Source: an uncultured Roseobacter sp. (GTDB taxonomy: Bacteria; Pseudomonadota; Alphaproteobacteria; Rhodobacterales; Rhodobacteraceae). From it: DNA of 64,000 bases. The notes under the pieces are model-generated. The model ran no database searches. It saw nothing but the letters and a program-made list of their open reading frames with translations, and was not told the origin of the DNA. Shown piece after piece: positions 50,573 to 59,796 of the stretch. Positions within the stretch are counted from its first letter, which is position 1. The number at the start of each line of letters is the position of its first letter. The position numbers and the translations under genes were made by a program. The DNA is taken from contig NZ_CANLXG010000003.1 of the NCBI RefSeq assembly GCF_947495025.1, positions 62,001-126,000 of the forward strand. Direction: 5' to 3'.

Positions 50573-51442
50573 TCAGAGCCAGTCGCCCTTGACAGTCTGG
50601 CGATACACCTGGCGCAGCCAGCCGTCTCCGGCCGCCTCAAGTGTCAGCCCCTGACCGGTCAGAAGCGCAAAGCTGTCCTCGTACCAGTCAGTCGAGCGAT
50701 AGTTAAATCCGAGTATGGCGCCTGCGGTCCGGGCTTCGTCAACAAGCCCGAGTGACAGATAGGCCTCCACAAGACGGTGCAGCGCTTCCGGAGTCTGCGC
50801 CGTGGTCTGAAAATCTTCGACAACCACACGGAACCTGTTGATGGCAGCTGTGTAGTGATTCCGGCGCAGGTAGTACCGCCCGATTTCCATTTCCTTGGCC
50901 GCAAGGTGGTCAAAGGCGAGGTCAAACTTCAACACCGACGAGCGTGCGTATTCGCTGTCAGGATACCGCTCTATGACCTCGCGCAAGGCCTGAAGCGCCT
51001 GGAATGTCAGCCCCTGGTCCCGGCCAACCTCGTCAATCTGGTCATAGTAGCTCAGTGCCAGCAGATACTGTGCATAGGCGGCGTCGTCGTCATCGGGATA
51101 GAAATCGATAAACCGCTGCGCGGCCGACCTGCTGTTCGGATAGTCTTCGTCAGAGTGATAGGCAAATGCCTGCATGATCAGTGCGCGGCGCGCCCAGTCC
51201 GAATAAGGATAGAGGCGTTCGATCTCGGCAAAGTAAAACGCAGCTTCTTCAGGGTCCGAATTGCTCAGTTCGAACTCGCCGCGTTCAAATATCTGCTCGG
51301 CGCTGTAGGTCTCCAGCGGAATTTCCTGAGGGTTGAAAAAGCTTCCGGTCGTACGCCCGCCATCACTGCCGCCGCATCCCGCCAGAAACACGCTCAGAAA
51401 CACCGCGCCGCATTTTTGCCTATGTGCGCTGAACATACCCAT
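50573..51442 (-). CDS. bamD: Outer membrane assembly lipoprotein BamD
   Basis: Lipobox VFLAGCGG; YSAEQIFERGEFELSNSDPEEAAFYFAEIERLYPYSDWARRA TPR. Confidence 0.93.
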   Translation of the reverse strand: MGMFSAHRQKCGAVFLSVFLAGCGGSDGGRTTGSFFNPQEIPLETYSAEQIFERGEFELSNSDPEEAAFYFAEIERLYPYSDWARRALIMQAFAYHSDEDYPNSRSAAQRFIDFYPDDDDAAYAQYLLALSYYDQIDEVGRDQGLTFQALQALREVIERYPDSEYARSSVLKFDLAFDHLAAKEMEIGRYYLRRNHYTAAINRFRVVVEDFQTTAQTPEALHRLVEAYLSLGLVDEARTAGAILGFNYRSTDWYEDSFALLTGQGLTLEAAGDGWLRQVYRQTVKGDWL

Positions 51443-51574
51443 GCCAGACACCCTTTTCGTTACCCCGTGCACCGGTTCTTCCCCGCTACCCGATGGTCCT
51501 AGCACAGAAAATTGCCATGCAAAACGCCCTTTGCACAACATCCTTCGTTTGTGATGGAGAGTTGCAGGAGCCGC

Positions 51575-52498
51575 TCAGGCAACTGCGGGAATCTCATCCC
51601 AGACAAGGCCGTAACCTGGCAGTCGGGAGACCTGATCCTTATCGCAGACAAGCATCCGGAAGGCACCCGGGGTGACAAACAGTTCACGCAGCAGTGTGTT
51701 GGTCAGCGAATGACCCGCGCGGACACCGGTGTAATGCCCCAGAAGCGGCGCTCCGGCCAGCGCCAGATCGCCCAGAGCATCCAGCATTTTGTGGCGGACG
51801 GGCTCATCGCTGTGGCGCAGGCCACCTGGGCTCAGCACCCGGTCGCCGTCGAAGACAACCGCGTTCTCACCGGCGTTGCCACCCAGCGCCAGACCGTTGG
51901 CACGCATGACGTCTACATCCGCCTGACGGCAGAACGTGCGGCTGTCGCACAGTTCGCGCGCAAAGCTGCCGTTATTCATCACCAAAGATTTATGCTGGCG
52001 ACCGATCGCCCTGTCAGCAAAATCAATTTCGAAGTCGATGCGCAGCGTCCCGGAAGGTGCAAGTGTTGCTGATGCGTCGCCATCACGCACTGTCACCTCT
52101 TTGAGAACCTCGAACGCCCGGACGGGTGCTGGCAGCGTCCGCAGACCACGCTGCATGATGCCACGCACGAAAGGAGCGGCCGAGCCGTCGAGGATGGGAA
52201 CTTCGGGACCGTCGATCTCAACCAGCGCATTGTGCACGCCGCAACCCGCCAGAGCGGCCATGACGTGCTCGATCGTAGAAACCTGAAGCCCCGAGCTGTT
52301 TTCGATCCGGGTGCACAGCGGTGACCGCAGCACAGCATCCCAGCGGGCCGGGATCAGCCGGTCGCCTGTCGCGATGTCAGTGCGTGAGAACCAGATGCCA
52401 TGTTCTGCACCTGCAGGACGGATCGTCAGAACAGCCTTCTTGCCCGAGTGTAACCCGGTGCCGGAAAAGCTCACTGGTGTTTTGATCGTTGTCTGCAC
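51575..52498 (-). CDS. lpxC: UDP-3-O-acyl-N-acetylglucosamine deacetylase
   Basis: ORF 307 aa; TPVSFSGTGLHSGKKAVL, TIEHVMAALAGCGVHNALVEIDGPEVPILDGSAAPF. Confidence 0.97.
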   Translation of the reverse strand: MQTTIKTPVSFSGTGLHSGKKAVLTIRPAGAEHGIWFSRTDIATGDRLIPARWDAVLRSPLCTRIENSSGLQVSTIEHVMAALAGCGVHNALVEIDGPEVPILDGSAAPFVRGIMQRGLRTLPAPVRAFEVLKEVTVRDGDASATLAPSGTLRIDFEIDFADRAIGRQHKSLVMNNGSFARELCDSRTFCRQADVDVMRANGLALGGNAGENAVVFDGDRVLSPGGLRHSDEPVRHKMLDALGDLALAGAPLLGHYTGVRAGHSLTNTLLRELFVTPGAFRMLVCDKDQVSRLPGYGLVWDEIPAVA

Positions 52499-52650
52499 GT
52501 CGCCCTCAATTAATACGGATTAACTCCGGTTGACCGGTAACTATGCGCACTGCCCACGGGTCTCAACTCAATCTTTGCAACGGACTGAAACACTCCTGTT
52601 ACAATTCGGCAAGAACACGCCGCGACACGTCTAATTTACTGTAAACAAAA

Positions 52651-52682
52651 GAAAACGGGCCGCCAAACAGCAGCCCGTTTCT
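52651..52682 (-). terminator. ftsZ terminator
   Basis: AAACGGGC...GCCCGTTT 8-bp stem; minus strand continues TTTTCTTTTG; 20 nt past the ftsZ stop. Confidence 0.7.
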
Positions 52683-52699
52683 GTAGTATTGTGATGAGA

Positions 52700-54337
52700 T
52701 CAGTTCGCCTGACGACGCAGGAAAGCCGGAATTTCTATCCGCTCCTGGTCCGGATCGGCCTGCTCCTGCGGCATTGGCGCCGGTGTCGCGCTGCGCTGCT
52801 GGACCTGCGGCTGTTGCCGCGGTGCGGCGGGCGCAGCGCCCTCGCCCTGCCCTGTCATACGGTTGATCAGCGAATTGATGCCGAACCGCGGACGTTCGCC
52901 CTGTGCATCTGCCTCGGGTGCAGTTGCCTGCCGGCGCTCCGGATAAGGTGCCGCCTTCTCAGCAGCCGCGCGCAGACGCGCCATCGCTTCGGGTGACGGC
53001 GTACCGGGTGCAGGCGCGCGCGGTGCCACAAAGCTTTCAGCGGCCGGCTCTTCGTCACGCGCCGGCTCGAAAGCAGCAACCTGTGGCTGATAGGCCGGTG
53101 CCGGAAGATCATCGTCAGCGGCAACCGTTTGTGCCTGCGCAAATACATCTTCGCCTGTGTCCGCAACCGCCTGAACTTCTGCGTCCAGTTCGCGGAAGAG
53201 AGATGGTTCTTCTGCGGCTTCGGCAACCTGCGCTTCACCGGCTTCGGCATATTCCGGTGCCACAACCGCTGCAGAGGCAGCAACGGGGGCAACCTCTTCA
53301 ACCGCCTCAGCAGCGGGGCGCAGGGGCTGGGACATGGAGCGGCGCGGAACCGGCATGTCGGTATTGACCTCCGTTGCATCAATACCTGTTGCGACCACAC
53401 TGACCCGCATCAGACCGCCCATGTCCGTATCCAGAGTGGAGCCTACAATGATATTTGCTTCCGGGTCCACTTCCTCGCGGATACGGTTCGCAGCTTCGTC
53501 GAGTTCAAACAGTGTCAGGTCATGGCCACCGGTGATGTTTATGAGAACACCTTTGGCACCGCGCAGGCTGATTTCGTCGAGCAGCGGGTTGGCGATTGCC
53601 TTCTCCGCGGCCTGGATCGCGCGATCCTCGCCATCGGACTCGCCCGTGCCCATCATTGCCTTGCCCATTTCATCCATCACGGCGCGCACATCCGCAAAAT
53701 CAAGGTTGATCAGACCAGGACGGACCATCAGATCAGTCACACCCTTGACCCCCTGATACAGAACGTCATCTGCCATCGAGAACGCTTCGGTAAATGTTGT
53801 TTTTTCGTTCGCCAGCCGGAACAGGTTCTGGTTCGGAATAATGATCAGCGTATCAACGACTTTCTGCAGGGCTTCGACACCGTCCTCAGCCTGACGCATC
53901 CGCTTGGCGCCCTCGAACTGAAACGGCTTGGTCACAACACCGACGGTCAGAACACCCAGTTCCCGGGCTGCCTGCGCGATGATCGGCGCAGCACCTGTGC
54001 CTGTGCCGCCGCCCATTCCCGCGGTGATAAAGCACATATGCGCCCCGGCCAGGTGATCGACGATTTCCTCGATGCTCTCTTCGGCGGCTGCCGCACCGAC
54101 GCTGGCGCGTGCACCGGCGCCAAGACCCTCGGTGACTTTCACGCCCAGCTGAACCCGGTTTTCAGATTTCGCCTGCTGCAGCGCCTGCGCATCAGTATTG
54201 GCCACAACGAATTCGACACCGTCGAGCTCTTTCTCGATCATGTTGTTGACGGCGTTGCCGCCGGCACCCCCGACACCGAAAACGGTGATCCTGGGTTTCA
54301 GATCGCCCTGACCGGGCATCGTGAGAGTAAGAGCCAT
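52700..54337 (-). CDS. ftsZ: Cell division protein FtsZ
   Basis: Start [47 protein letters not shown] tubulin signature. Confidence 0.98.
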   Translation of the reverse strand: MALTLTMPGQGDLKPRITVFGVGGAGGNAVNNMIEKELDGVEFVVANTDAQALQQAKSENRVQLGVKVTEGLGAGARASVGAAAAEESIEEIVDHLAGAHMCFITAGMGGGTGTGAAPIIAQAARELGVLTVGVVTKPFQFEGAKRMRQAEDGVEALQKVVDTLIIIPNQNLFRLANEKTTFTEAFSMADDVLYQGVKGVTDLMVRPGLINLDFADVRAVMDEMGKAMMGTGESDGEDRAIQAAEKAIANPLLDEISLRGAKGVLINITGGHDLTLFELDEAANRIREEVDPEANIIVGSTLDTDMGGLMRVSVVATGIDATEVNTDMPVPRRSMSQPLRPAAEAVEEVAPVAASAAVVAPEYAEAGEAQVAEAAEEPSLFRELDAEVQAVADTGEDVFAQAQTVAADDDLPAPAYQPQVAAFEPARDEEPAAESFVAPRAPAPGTPSPEAMARLRAAAEKAAPYPERRQATAPEADAQGERPRFGINSLINRMTGQGEGAAPAAPRQQPQVQQRSATPAPMPQEQADPDQERIEIPAFLRRQAN

Positions 54338-54714
54338 TGTGTAATCCGCCTGTGCTGAAAGCCCGCATTCGCGGGTGGTTTTTTTCATGCTGTTCCGCGC
54401 CAACAATACCCGGACGTAAAGAAAGCGTCACGCAAAAAACGCAAATTTGCCACAAAATGTGGGGTTTCAGCGCTCTCCGGCCGCTTCAGACAGGTGGTTC
54501 AGGCAAGATGTTGCGTAGACGGCATCCGATACGCCTGGGATTGCACAAACGGGAGTTGTGCGCGCCGCAATGGTTGCGCGCGTGCCGCTAGTGATTCACC
54601 GATGTGTGACGCCTGCTCGATCGCCATCGGGCCTCTGTCGGGCCTTGCCCGAACGGTACCACACTGTGCCTTCGGGGTCACCCGATTCTTTGTGTGCAGG
54701 CATGTTCCGGCGCA

Positions 54715-55122
54715 TCAGCTAACCGGCACATCACCGCAGTAAAACGGTTCATCCGAGATGTCTGAGACAACCTGTATCTCACCATCGCTCAGACGCGCGA
54801 CACGCACCATCAGGCGGCCTTCGTGGCGAAACGGCCACCAGCACACAGGTTCACGGTCTTGCTGGTGATCATAGAGAAAGCAGATCCTGTCGTCGGGGGT
54901 GGTTATTCTGCCGCGCACGCAGATCCCGTCCGCCTGCTCCCAGACGGATTCCGTGCGCGAGATGAAAAACTCCGTTCCGACAATTTGGTTTGTCGTGAGA
55001 TCACTGAACGTCAGGGTTTTGCCAACAGCCTCATCCAGAAATGCCTGCGGTGAAATCAGCGTTTGCGCCGGCGCAGCAGCAGCCCAAGTCAGCGCTGCCA
55101 GCGCAGAAAGCCACGCCCGCAC
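54715..55122 (-). CDS. Predicted secreted protein between ftsA and ftsZ (GTG start)
   Basis: VRAWLSALAALTWAAAAPAQTLISPQAFLDEAVGKTLTFSDL...; GTG begins 1 nt after the ftsA stop; signal peptide with AXA. Confidence 0.75.
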   Translation of the reverse strand: MRAWLSALAALTWAAAAPAQTLISPQAFLDEAVGKTLTFSDLTTNQIVGTEFFISRTESVWEQADGICVRGRITTPDDRICFLYDHQQDREPVCWWPFRHEGRLMVRVARLSDGEIQVVSDISDEPFYCGDVPVS

Positions 55123-55123
55123 T

Positions 55124-56458
55124 TTACCAGTTATCCCGGAACCACTTGACCGCACGACGCAACGAACGATTGGGGTAGCTTTCTGCCGGAATGTCGAAAT
55201 CCCACCATTCATCCTGCGGATGCGCAGCAAACAGCGACAGCCCGACCACCGACGAAAAGGCCGGCCCGGTGGCGGCCTGCGGCAGGCCATGCACGCGCAG
55301 CGGCCTGCCAAGTCTGACCTGCTGGCCGAGTATCTTGCTTGCCAGCCCGTCAAGCCCCGGTATCTGACTGCCACCGCCTGTCAGTACGATCTGCTGGCTG
55401 GGAAGATGGTCAAAACCGGCGGCATCAAGCCGCGCGCGCACCTCTTCGAGGATCTCTTCGACGCGCGGGCGCATGATGCCGATCACCTCAGCCCGGCTGG
55501 CGGTCCGGCGGTCATGTTCAAAGTCTCCGGTGTCGCCGCCGATTTCAATCATCTCACGATCATCCACGCCCGTTGCGTGCACGCCGCCATAGAATGTTTT
55601 GATCCGCTCCGCGTTCGACGTTGGAATCTGCAAACCCATCGAGATGTCGGACGTCACGTGATCACCACCCATGCGCACCGTATCGGCAAAGATCATGTGC
55701 TTTTTGATGAAGATGGAAACCCCTGTGCTGCCACCGCCGAGGTCAATACAGGCGGCCCCCAGCTCCTGTTCATCCTCAACGAGCGATGAATACCCGCTGA
55801 CATAGGCAGAGGAGGCAATCCCGGCGAGCTCAAGGTCACACCGCTTGATGCAATGCGCGAGGTGCTGAACCGCCTGCCCGTCGACGGTGAGCATGTGCAT
55901 ATCCACTGAAAGTGCATTGCCCATCTGCCCCCGCGGATCAACCAGCCCGGACCGGTGATCAATGGCAAAGTTCACCGGTTGCGCATGCAGCACTTCGCGG
56001 CCTGCGCCATAATCCGGCACATCACAGGCCGCCATGACACGTGCTACGTCCTCTTCTGTGACTTCCCGCCCATCAAGCGGGACCTGTGCATCAAGGCCAT
56101 AGGACCGGGGCCCTGCTCCGGCAAAACAGGCAATCACATGATCCACGCGGATCCCGGCCATCTTCTGAGCGCCCTGTAAAGCAGTCCGAATAGCCCGCTC
56201 CGTCTCCTGCATCGCGCAGATTTCACCAAATTTCACGCCCCGCGACCGGGTTGTGGCCGCCCCGATCACCCGGAATGCAGACTGACCAGCCAGTGATCCT
56301 ATTTCGCCTTCTTCGCCGACCGGACCAGCGCCATCAAACCGCAGTACGAGACAGGAAATCTTTGAGCTGCCCACATCCAGAATGGCCACCACACCGCGCT
56401 GCATCGCAGCTTTGCGCATCTGGCGCATCTGGCGCTGGTTTTCATACAAATCGTTCAT
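55124..56458 (-). CDS. ftsA: Cell division protein FtsA
   Basis: ORF 444 aa; VVAILDVGSSKISCLVLRF, CIDLGGGSTGVSIF. Confidence 0.97.
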   Translation of the reverse strand: MNDLYENQRQMRQMRKAAMQRGVVAILDVGSSKISCLVLRFDGAGPVGEEGEIGSLAGQSAFRVIGAATTRSRGVKFGEICAMQETERAIRTALQGAQKMAGIRVDHVIACFAGAGPRSYGLDAQVPLDGREVTEEDVARVMAACDVPDYGAGREVLHAQPVNFAIDHRSGLVDPRGQMGNALSVDMHMLTVDGQAVQHLAHCIKRCDLELAGIASSAYVSGYSSLVEDEQELGAACIDLGGGSTGVSIFIKKHMIFADTVRMGGDHVTSDISMGLQIPTSNAERIKTFYGGVHATGVDDREMIEIGGDTGDFEHDRRTASRAEVIGIMRPRVEEILEEVRARLDAAGFDHLPSQQIVLTGGGSQIPGLDGLASKILGQQVRLGRPLRVHGLPQAATGPAFSSVVGLSLFAAHPQDEWWDFDIPAESYPNRSLRRAVKWFRDNW

Positions 56459-56461
56459 CGT

Positions 56462-57340
56462 CTACTGCCCTGATACCTGTCGAATTTCCCACCATTCACC
56501 GGTGGCGTAATCTGTCATCTGGACGGTTGGTCGTGTGCCCAGGCGCAGATCGATCCGCCGGATGTCCCGTGCCAGCACATCCTGTGCACTGTCCATTGCA
56601 ATCACCCGGTCCAGCGCTTCGACCGCTCCCTCCTCGGGAAGCAGAATGCGCTGGTCTCTGTCCAGCACGACGTCCCAGCGGCGGTCTCCCATGCGCACAA
56701 TCCCGCGCAAACGTCCCCCCAGAGGGGCCGCGGCCCGGTAGAGCGACAGTGCCTCCTTCACGTTCTGGTCCGCGCCTTCGCCGGCGATCAGCGGCAGGTC
56801 GGGGCGCGCCATACGTTTCGGGATATGCGCCACATGCGCGCCGGTCACATCGATCAGCGCCAGACCGTCAGGTGTGCGCCAGATCACCACAGGCCGGCGC
56901 GGCTCTACGTCGACCTGCAGAACACCGCCGGGACGGATCCGAACGGTGGCAGATTTCACCGGACTGAGACCGGAAATCGCAGCACGGATCGCCGGAAGAT
57001 CAAGATCAAAGGAACTGACCGGAAAATCCTGCGGCACAACTTCACGGATTTCCTCGACCAGAGTGTCCGCGGCACCATCCACGGCCATGAGGTGGACCAT
57101 AAACTCCGGCCTGGCCTCAAAGCTGGCCCGCGCCTCAAAGACAGTATCGCGCACCATCTGTCGGTTCGTCTCATCTGCAAGCCAGGCGGTCCCCGCCCCG
57201 AAAGCCAGCGCCATCGGCAGGCCTGCACGCAGGGTCAGACGAAACGCCGGGGTCAGCATCAGGCGCTGCATCCGCCAGGACCAGCGCGATGGCGCAGGGT
57301 CGGAGGCCTGATTGCGGGGACGTCGGATCAGCGATCGCAT
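56462..57340 (-). CDS. ftsQ: Cell division protein FtsQ
   Basis: ORF 292 aa; POTRA region and position between ddl and ftsA. Confidence 0.93.
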   Translation of the reverse strand: MRSLIRRPRNQASDPAPSRWSWRMQRLMLTPAFRLTLRAGLPMALAFGAGTAWLADETNRQMVRDTVFEARASFEARPEFMVHLMAVDGAADTLVEEIREVVPQDFPVSSFDLDLPAIRAAISGLSPVKSATVRIRPGGVLQVDVEPRRPVVIWRTPDGLALIDVTGAHVAHIPKRMARPDLPLIAGEGADQNVKEALSLYRAAAPLGGRLRGIVRMGDRRWDVVLDRDQRILLPEEGAVEALDRVIAMDSAQDVLARDIRRIDLRLGTRPTVQMTDYATGEWWEIRQVSGQ

Positions 57341-58248
57341 GAGGCATCCTCCACCATCCAGGCACAGAGCTGACCGAAACTGATCCCCACCGCCTGCGCG
57401 TGCTCGGGCGACAGGGACGTCGCCGTCATTCCGGGCTGGGTGTTGGTCTCCAGCAGGATCAGCCCATCTGCTCCCTGCGCCTCATCCCAGCGGAAATCCG
57501 TGCGGCTGACACCGCGGCACCCCAGAACCTGATGCGCCCGCAGGGCATACCCGAGGCACAGCTCTGTTATTTCTTCGGGCAGGTCCGCCGGCACAACATG
57601 GCGGGACCCACCGGGTTTGTATTTTGCGTCGTAATCATACCAGCCGTCGGTCAGGATATCTGTCACAGCCAGCGGCCGGTCCCCCATTACGGTGACTGTC
57701 AGCTCCCGGCCCGGGACGAATTTTTCGACCATGACATGGGCCGGCATGTCATCGCTCAGCTGTGGCGGCCCGTTGGCTTCTTCGTGCACCAGATAGATGC
57801 CCACAGACGAACCTTCGTTGTTTGGCTTGACCACATAGGGCGGCTCCATCACATGCGCCGCGCGCACATCATCCGCAGGAGCGATAACGCTGTGTACCGT
57901 TGGCAGGCCGGCCGCCTCGAATACCGACTTGCTGCGCTGTTTGTCCATTGCCAGTGCCGAGGCAAGTACACCGGAGTGAGAATACGGGATCCGCATCCAC
58001 TCCAGCAGCCCCTGTACACAGCCATCCTCGCCCCAGCGGCCGTGCAGACAGTTGAGCACAGCGTCCGGTGCGATACCGGTCAGTACCGCACACAGATCCG
58101 CGCCGGCATCGACTTCGATGACGTTATACCCTTCATCCCGCAAAGCGTCAGCGCAGGCTTTCCCGCTGGACAGAGACACTTCGCGCTCTGCCGAAGGTCC
58201 GCCCATTAATACTGCCACTCTGGAGGGTGTCCTGCCCGACTGACCCAC
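57328..58248 (-). CDS. ddl: D-alanine-D-alanine ligase
   Basis: ORF 306 aa; VAVLMGGPSAEREVSLSSGKA, ATP-grasp VVKPNNEGSSVGI. Confidence 0.97.
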   Translation of the reverse strand: MGQSGRTPSRVAVLMGGPSAEREVSLSSGKACADALRDEGYNVIEVDAGADLCAVLTGIAPDAVLNCLHGRWGEDGCVQGLLEWMRIPYSHSGVLASALAMDKQRSKSVFEAAGLPTVHSVIAPADDVRAAHVMEPPYVVKPNNEGSSVGIYLVHEEANGPPQLSDDMPAHVMVEKFVPGRELTVTVMGDRPLAVTDILTDGWYDYDAKYKPGGSRHVVPADLPEEITELCLGYALRAHQVLGCRGVSRTDFRWDEAQGADGLILLETNTQPGMTATSLSPEHAQAVGISFGQLCAWMVEDASCDR

Positions 58249-58350
58249 CTTGGTGCCTCTGCTGGGGCCAACTGACCCCTTTTGTTTGTGTTATGTCCGG
58301 CTTTTGCGCCGGTTCACCGTCTTTTGTTCTGCATCCGAGCGTGGCGATTT

Positions 58351-58369
58351 ATGGTTAACCGGGGGTTAA
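58351..58369 (-). promoter_or_regulatory. CtrA-type binding site candidate between murB and ddl
   Basis: Minus strand TTAA-CCCCCGG-TTAACCAT, exact TTAA-N7-TTAAC. Confidence 0.55.
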
Positions 58370-58375
58370 TTCCCC

Positions 58376-59293
58376 TCACTTTTCGCCAACCCGCATGATT
58401 TCCCATTCTAGCGTGATACCACTTTGGGCGTAAACCTTTTTTCGCACCTCCTCGCCCAGGCCTTCAAGGTCTGCGGCAGTGGCATTGCCTGTATTGATCA
58501 GAAAATTCGGATGTTTTTCGCTCATCTGAGCGCCACCCAGCCGCGCACCGCGCAACCCGGCGTCATCAATTACCTTCCAGGCTTTCAGATCATGCACATC
58601 ATCTGTCCGGCCCGTCGATGAAAAACCCGCCGGATTGCGGAAGGTCGATCCGGCGCTGCGGTCCTTCGTCGGCTGGGTCGCGTCGCGCTTTGCCAGTTGC
58701 TCCTGCATGCGGGCATGCAGTTCCGCCGGCTCTCCCGGCGGCGCTTCGAATACTGCGGCGGTCAGGACAGTGCCCCGGGGAAGATCACTGCTGCGATAGG
58801 CAAGCTGCAGATCAGACGCCGGTACCGTTATGATTTCACCGGACCGCGTGACTGCCTGCACCTCGACCAGAACATCCGCCGTATAGCTGCCGTAGCACCC
58901 CGCGTTCATCCGCACGGCACCACCGATACTGCCCGGGATCGTGCGCAGAAATGTCAGATCGAGGCCAGCGTCAGCTGCCTTGCGCGCGACATGAGCATCG
59001 AGTGCTGCCGCTCCGGCGGTTACGCGCGTGCCTTCACAGGATATCGCGTTAAACCCCCGCCCCAGGCGGATCACTACAGCGTGCAACCCGCCATCCCGAA
59101 CGATGAGGTTCGACCCTACGCCCATCGGGAAGACGCTGACGTCATCCGGCAGCGTGGAAAGAAACGCGCAAAGGTCTTCGGTATCCGCCGGCTGGAACAA
59201 CCAGTCAGCCGGTCCGCCCACGCGCAGCCAGGTCAGGTCGCTCAGCGCACGGCCGGCAGTCAGCCGGCCCCGGACGTAGGGCATATCAGTCAT
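58376..59293 (-). CDS. murB: UDP-N-acetylenolpyruvoylglucosamine reductase
   Basis: ORF 305 aa; [37 protein letters not shown]. Confidence 0.97.
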   Translation of the reverse strand: MTDMPYVRGRLTAGRALSDLTWLRVGGPADWLFQPADTEDLCAFLSTLPDDVSVFPMGVGSNLIVRDGGLHAVVIRLGRGFNAISCEGTRVTAGAAALDAHVARKAADAGLDLTFLRTIPGSIGGAVRMNAGCYGSYTADVLVEVQAVTRSGEIITVPASDLQLAYRSSDLPRGTVLTAAVFEAPPGEPAELHARMQEQLAKRDATQPTKDRSAGSTFRNPAGFSSTGRTDDVHDLKAWKVIDDAGLRGARLGGAQMSEKHPNFLINTGNATAADLEGLGEEVRKKVYAQSGITLEWEIMRVGEK

Positions 59294-59302
59294 GGGCCCC
59301 TC

Positions 59303-59551
59303 TTAGCGCAGAGTAATGCGTCTGATCCAGCGGCCAAGATAAATCACCGGCCAGCGCAGGACAGACATGCCTGCGGCCAGGACCAGCATGCCGATCCACG
59401 GGCCGTGCGTCCAGGTGACCAGTCCGACGATCGGTATCCCGGCGGCGATGAGCACATAGGCATTCCGCCAGTGATGATCACGGCTGGGCGTCATGGCCAG
59501 AACATTCGCGACCAGCGCCCAGACGGCGGCAAGAACAAGTGAGGTACTCAT
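59303..59551 (-). CDS. DUF2484-like small membrane protein, copy 2
   Basis: MSTSLVLAAVWALVANVLAMTPSRDHHWRNAYVLIAAGIPIVG...; 82 aa; start overlaps the stop of copy 1 by 4 nt. Confidence 0.75.
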   Translation of the reverse strand: MSTSLVLAAVWALVANVLAMTPSRDHHWRNAYVLIAAGIPIVGLVTWTHGPWIGMLVLAAGMSVLRWPVIYLGRWIRRITLR

Positions 59552-59796
59552 CGGGGAATCTCCGGTCGCTGGCCCCGGGCGCGGGCCAGAAAATACCGCA
59601 GCGGGTTGCGGAACATTGAAACAAACGCAAAAAGCGCCAGCGCCGACACCCACCATCCCCAGGTCAGACCAGCGAGCACGATCAGAACGGGTGCTGCGAG
59701 CAGCAGCGCGACGCCAGGTACATACTGAAGCCGCATCGGCAGCATTGCCACCGCCGCAGAGGCAAGCACCCAGAAAATACAGGCCCAGAGCAGCAT
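59548..59796 (-). CDS. DUF2484-like small membrane protein, copy 1
   Basis: [43 protein letters not shown]...; 82 aa; abuts the murC stop. Confidence 0.75.
   Translation of the reverse strand: MLLWACIFWVLASAAVAMLPMRLQYVPGVALLLAAPVLIVLAGLTWGWWVSALALFAFVSMFRNPLRYFLARARGQRPEIPR

Noticed and set aside
52507-52523. Second CtrA box upstream of lpxC (TTAATACGGATTAAC)
   Set aside because: The spacing between TTAA and TTAAC is 6 nt, not 7; kept only as a generic inverted repeat.
53129-54358. 409-aa plus-strand ORF
   Set aside because: Fully antisense to ftsZ; shadow ORF.
54499-54681. 60-aa minus-strand ORF in the ftsZ upstream gap
   Set aside because: Short, no SD recognised, no domain; probably chance.
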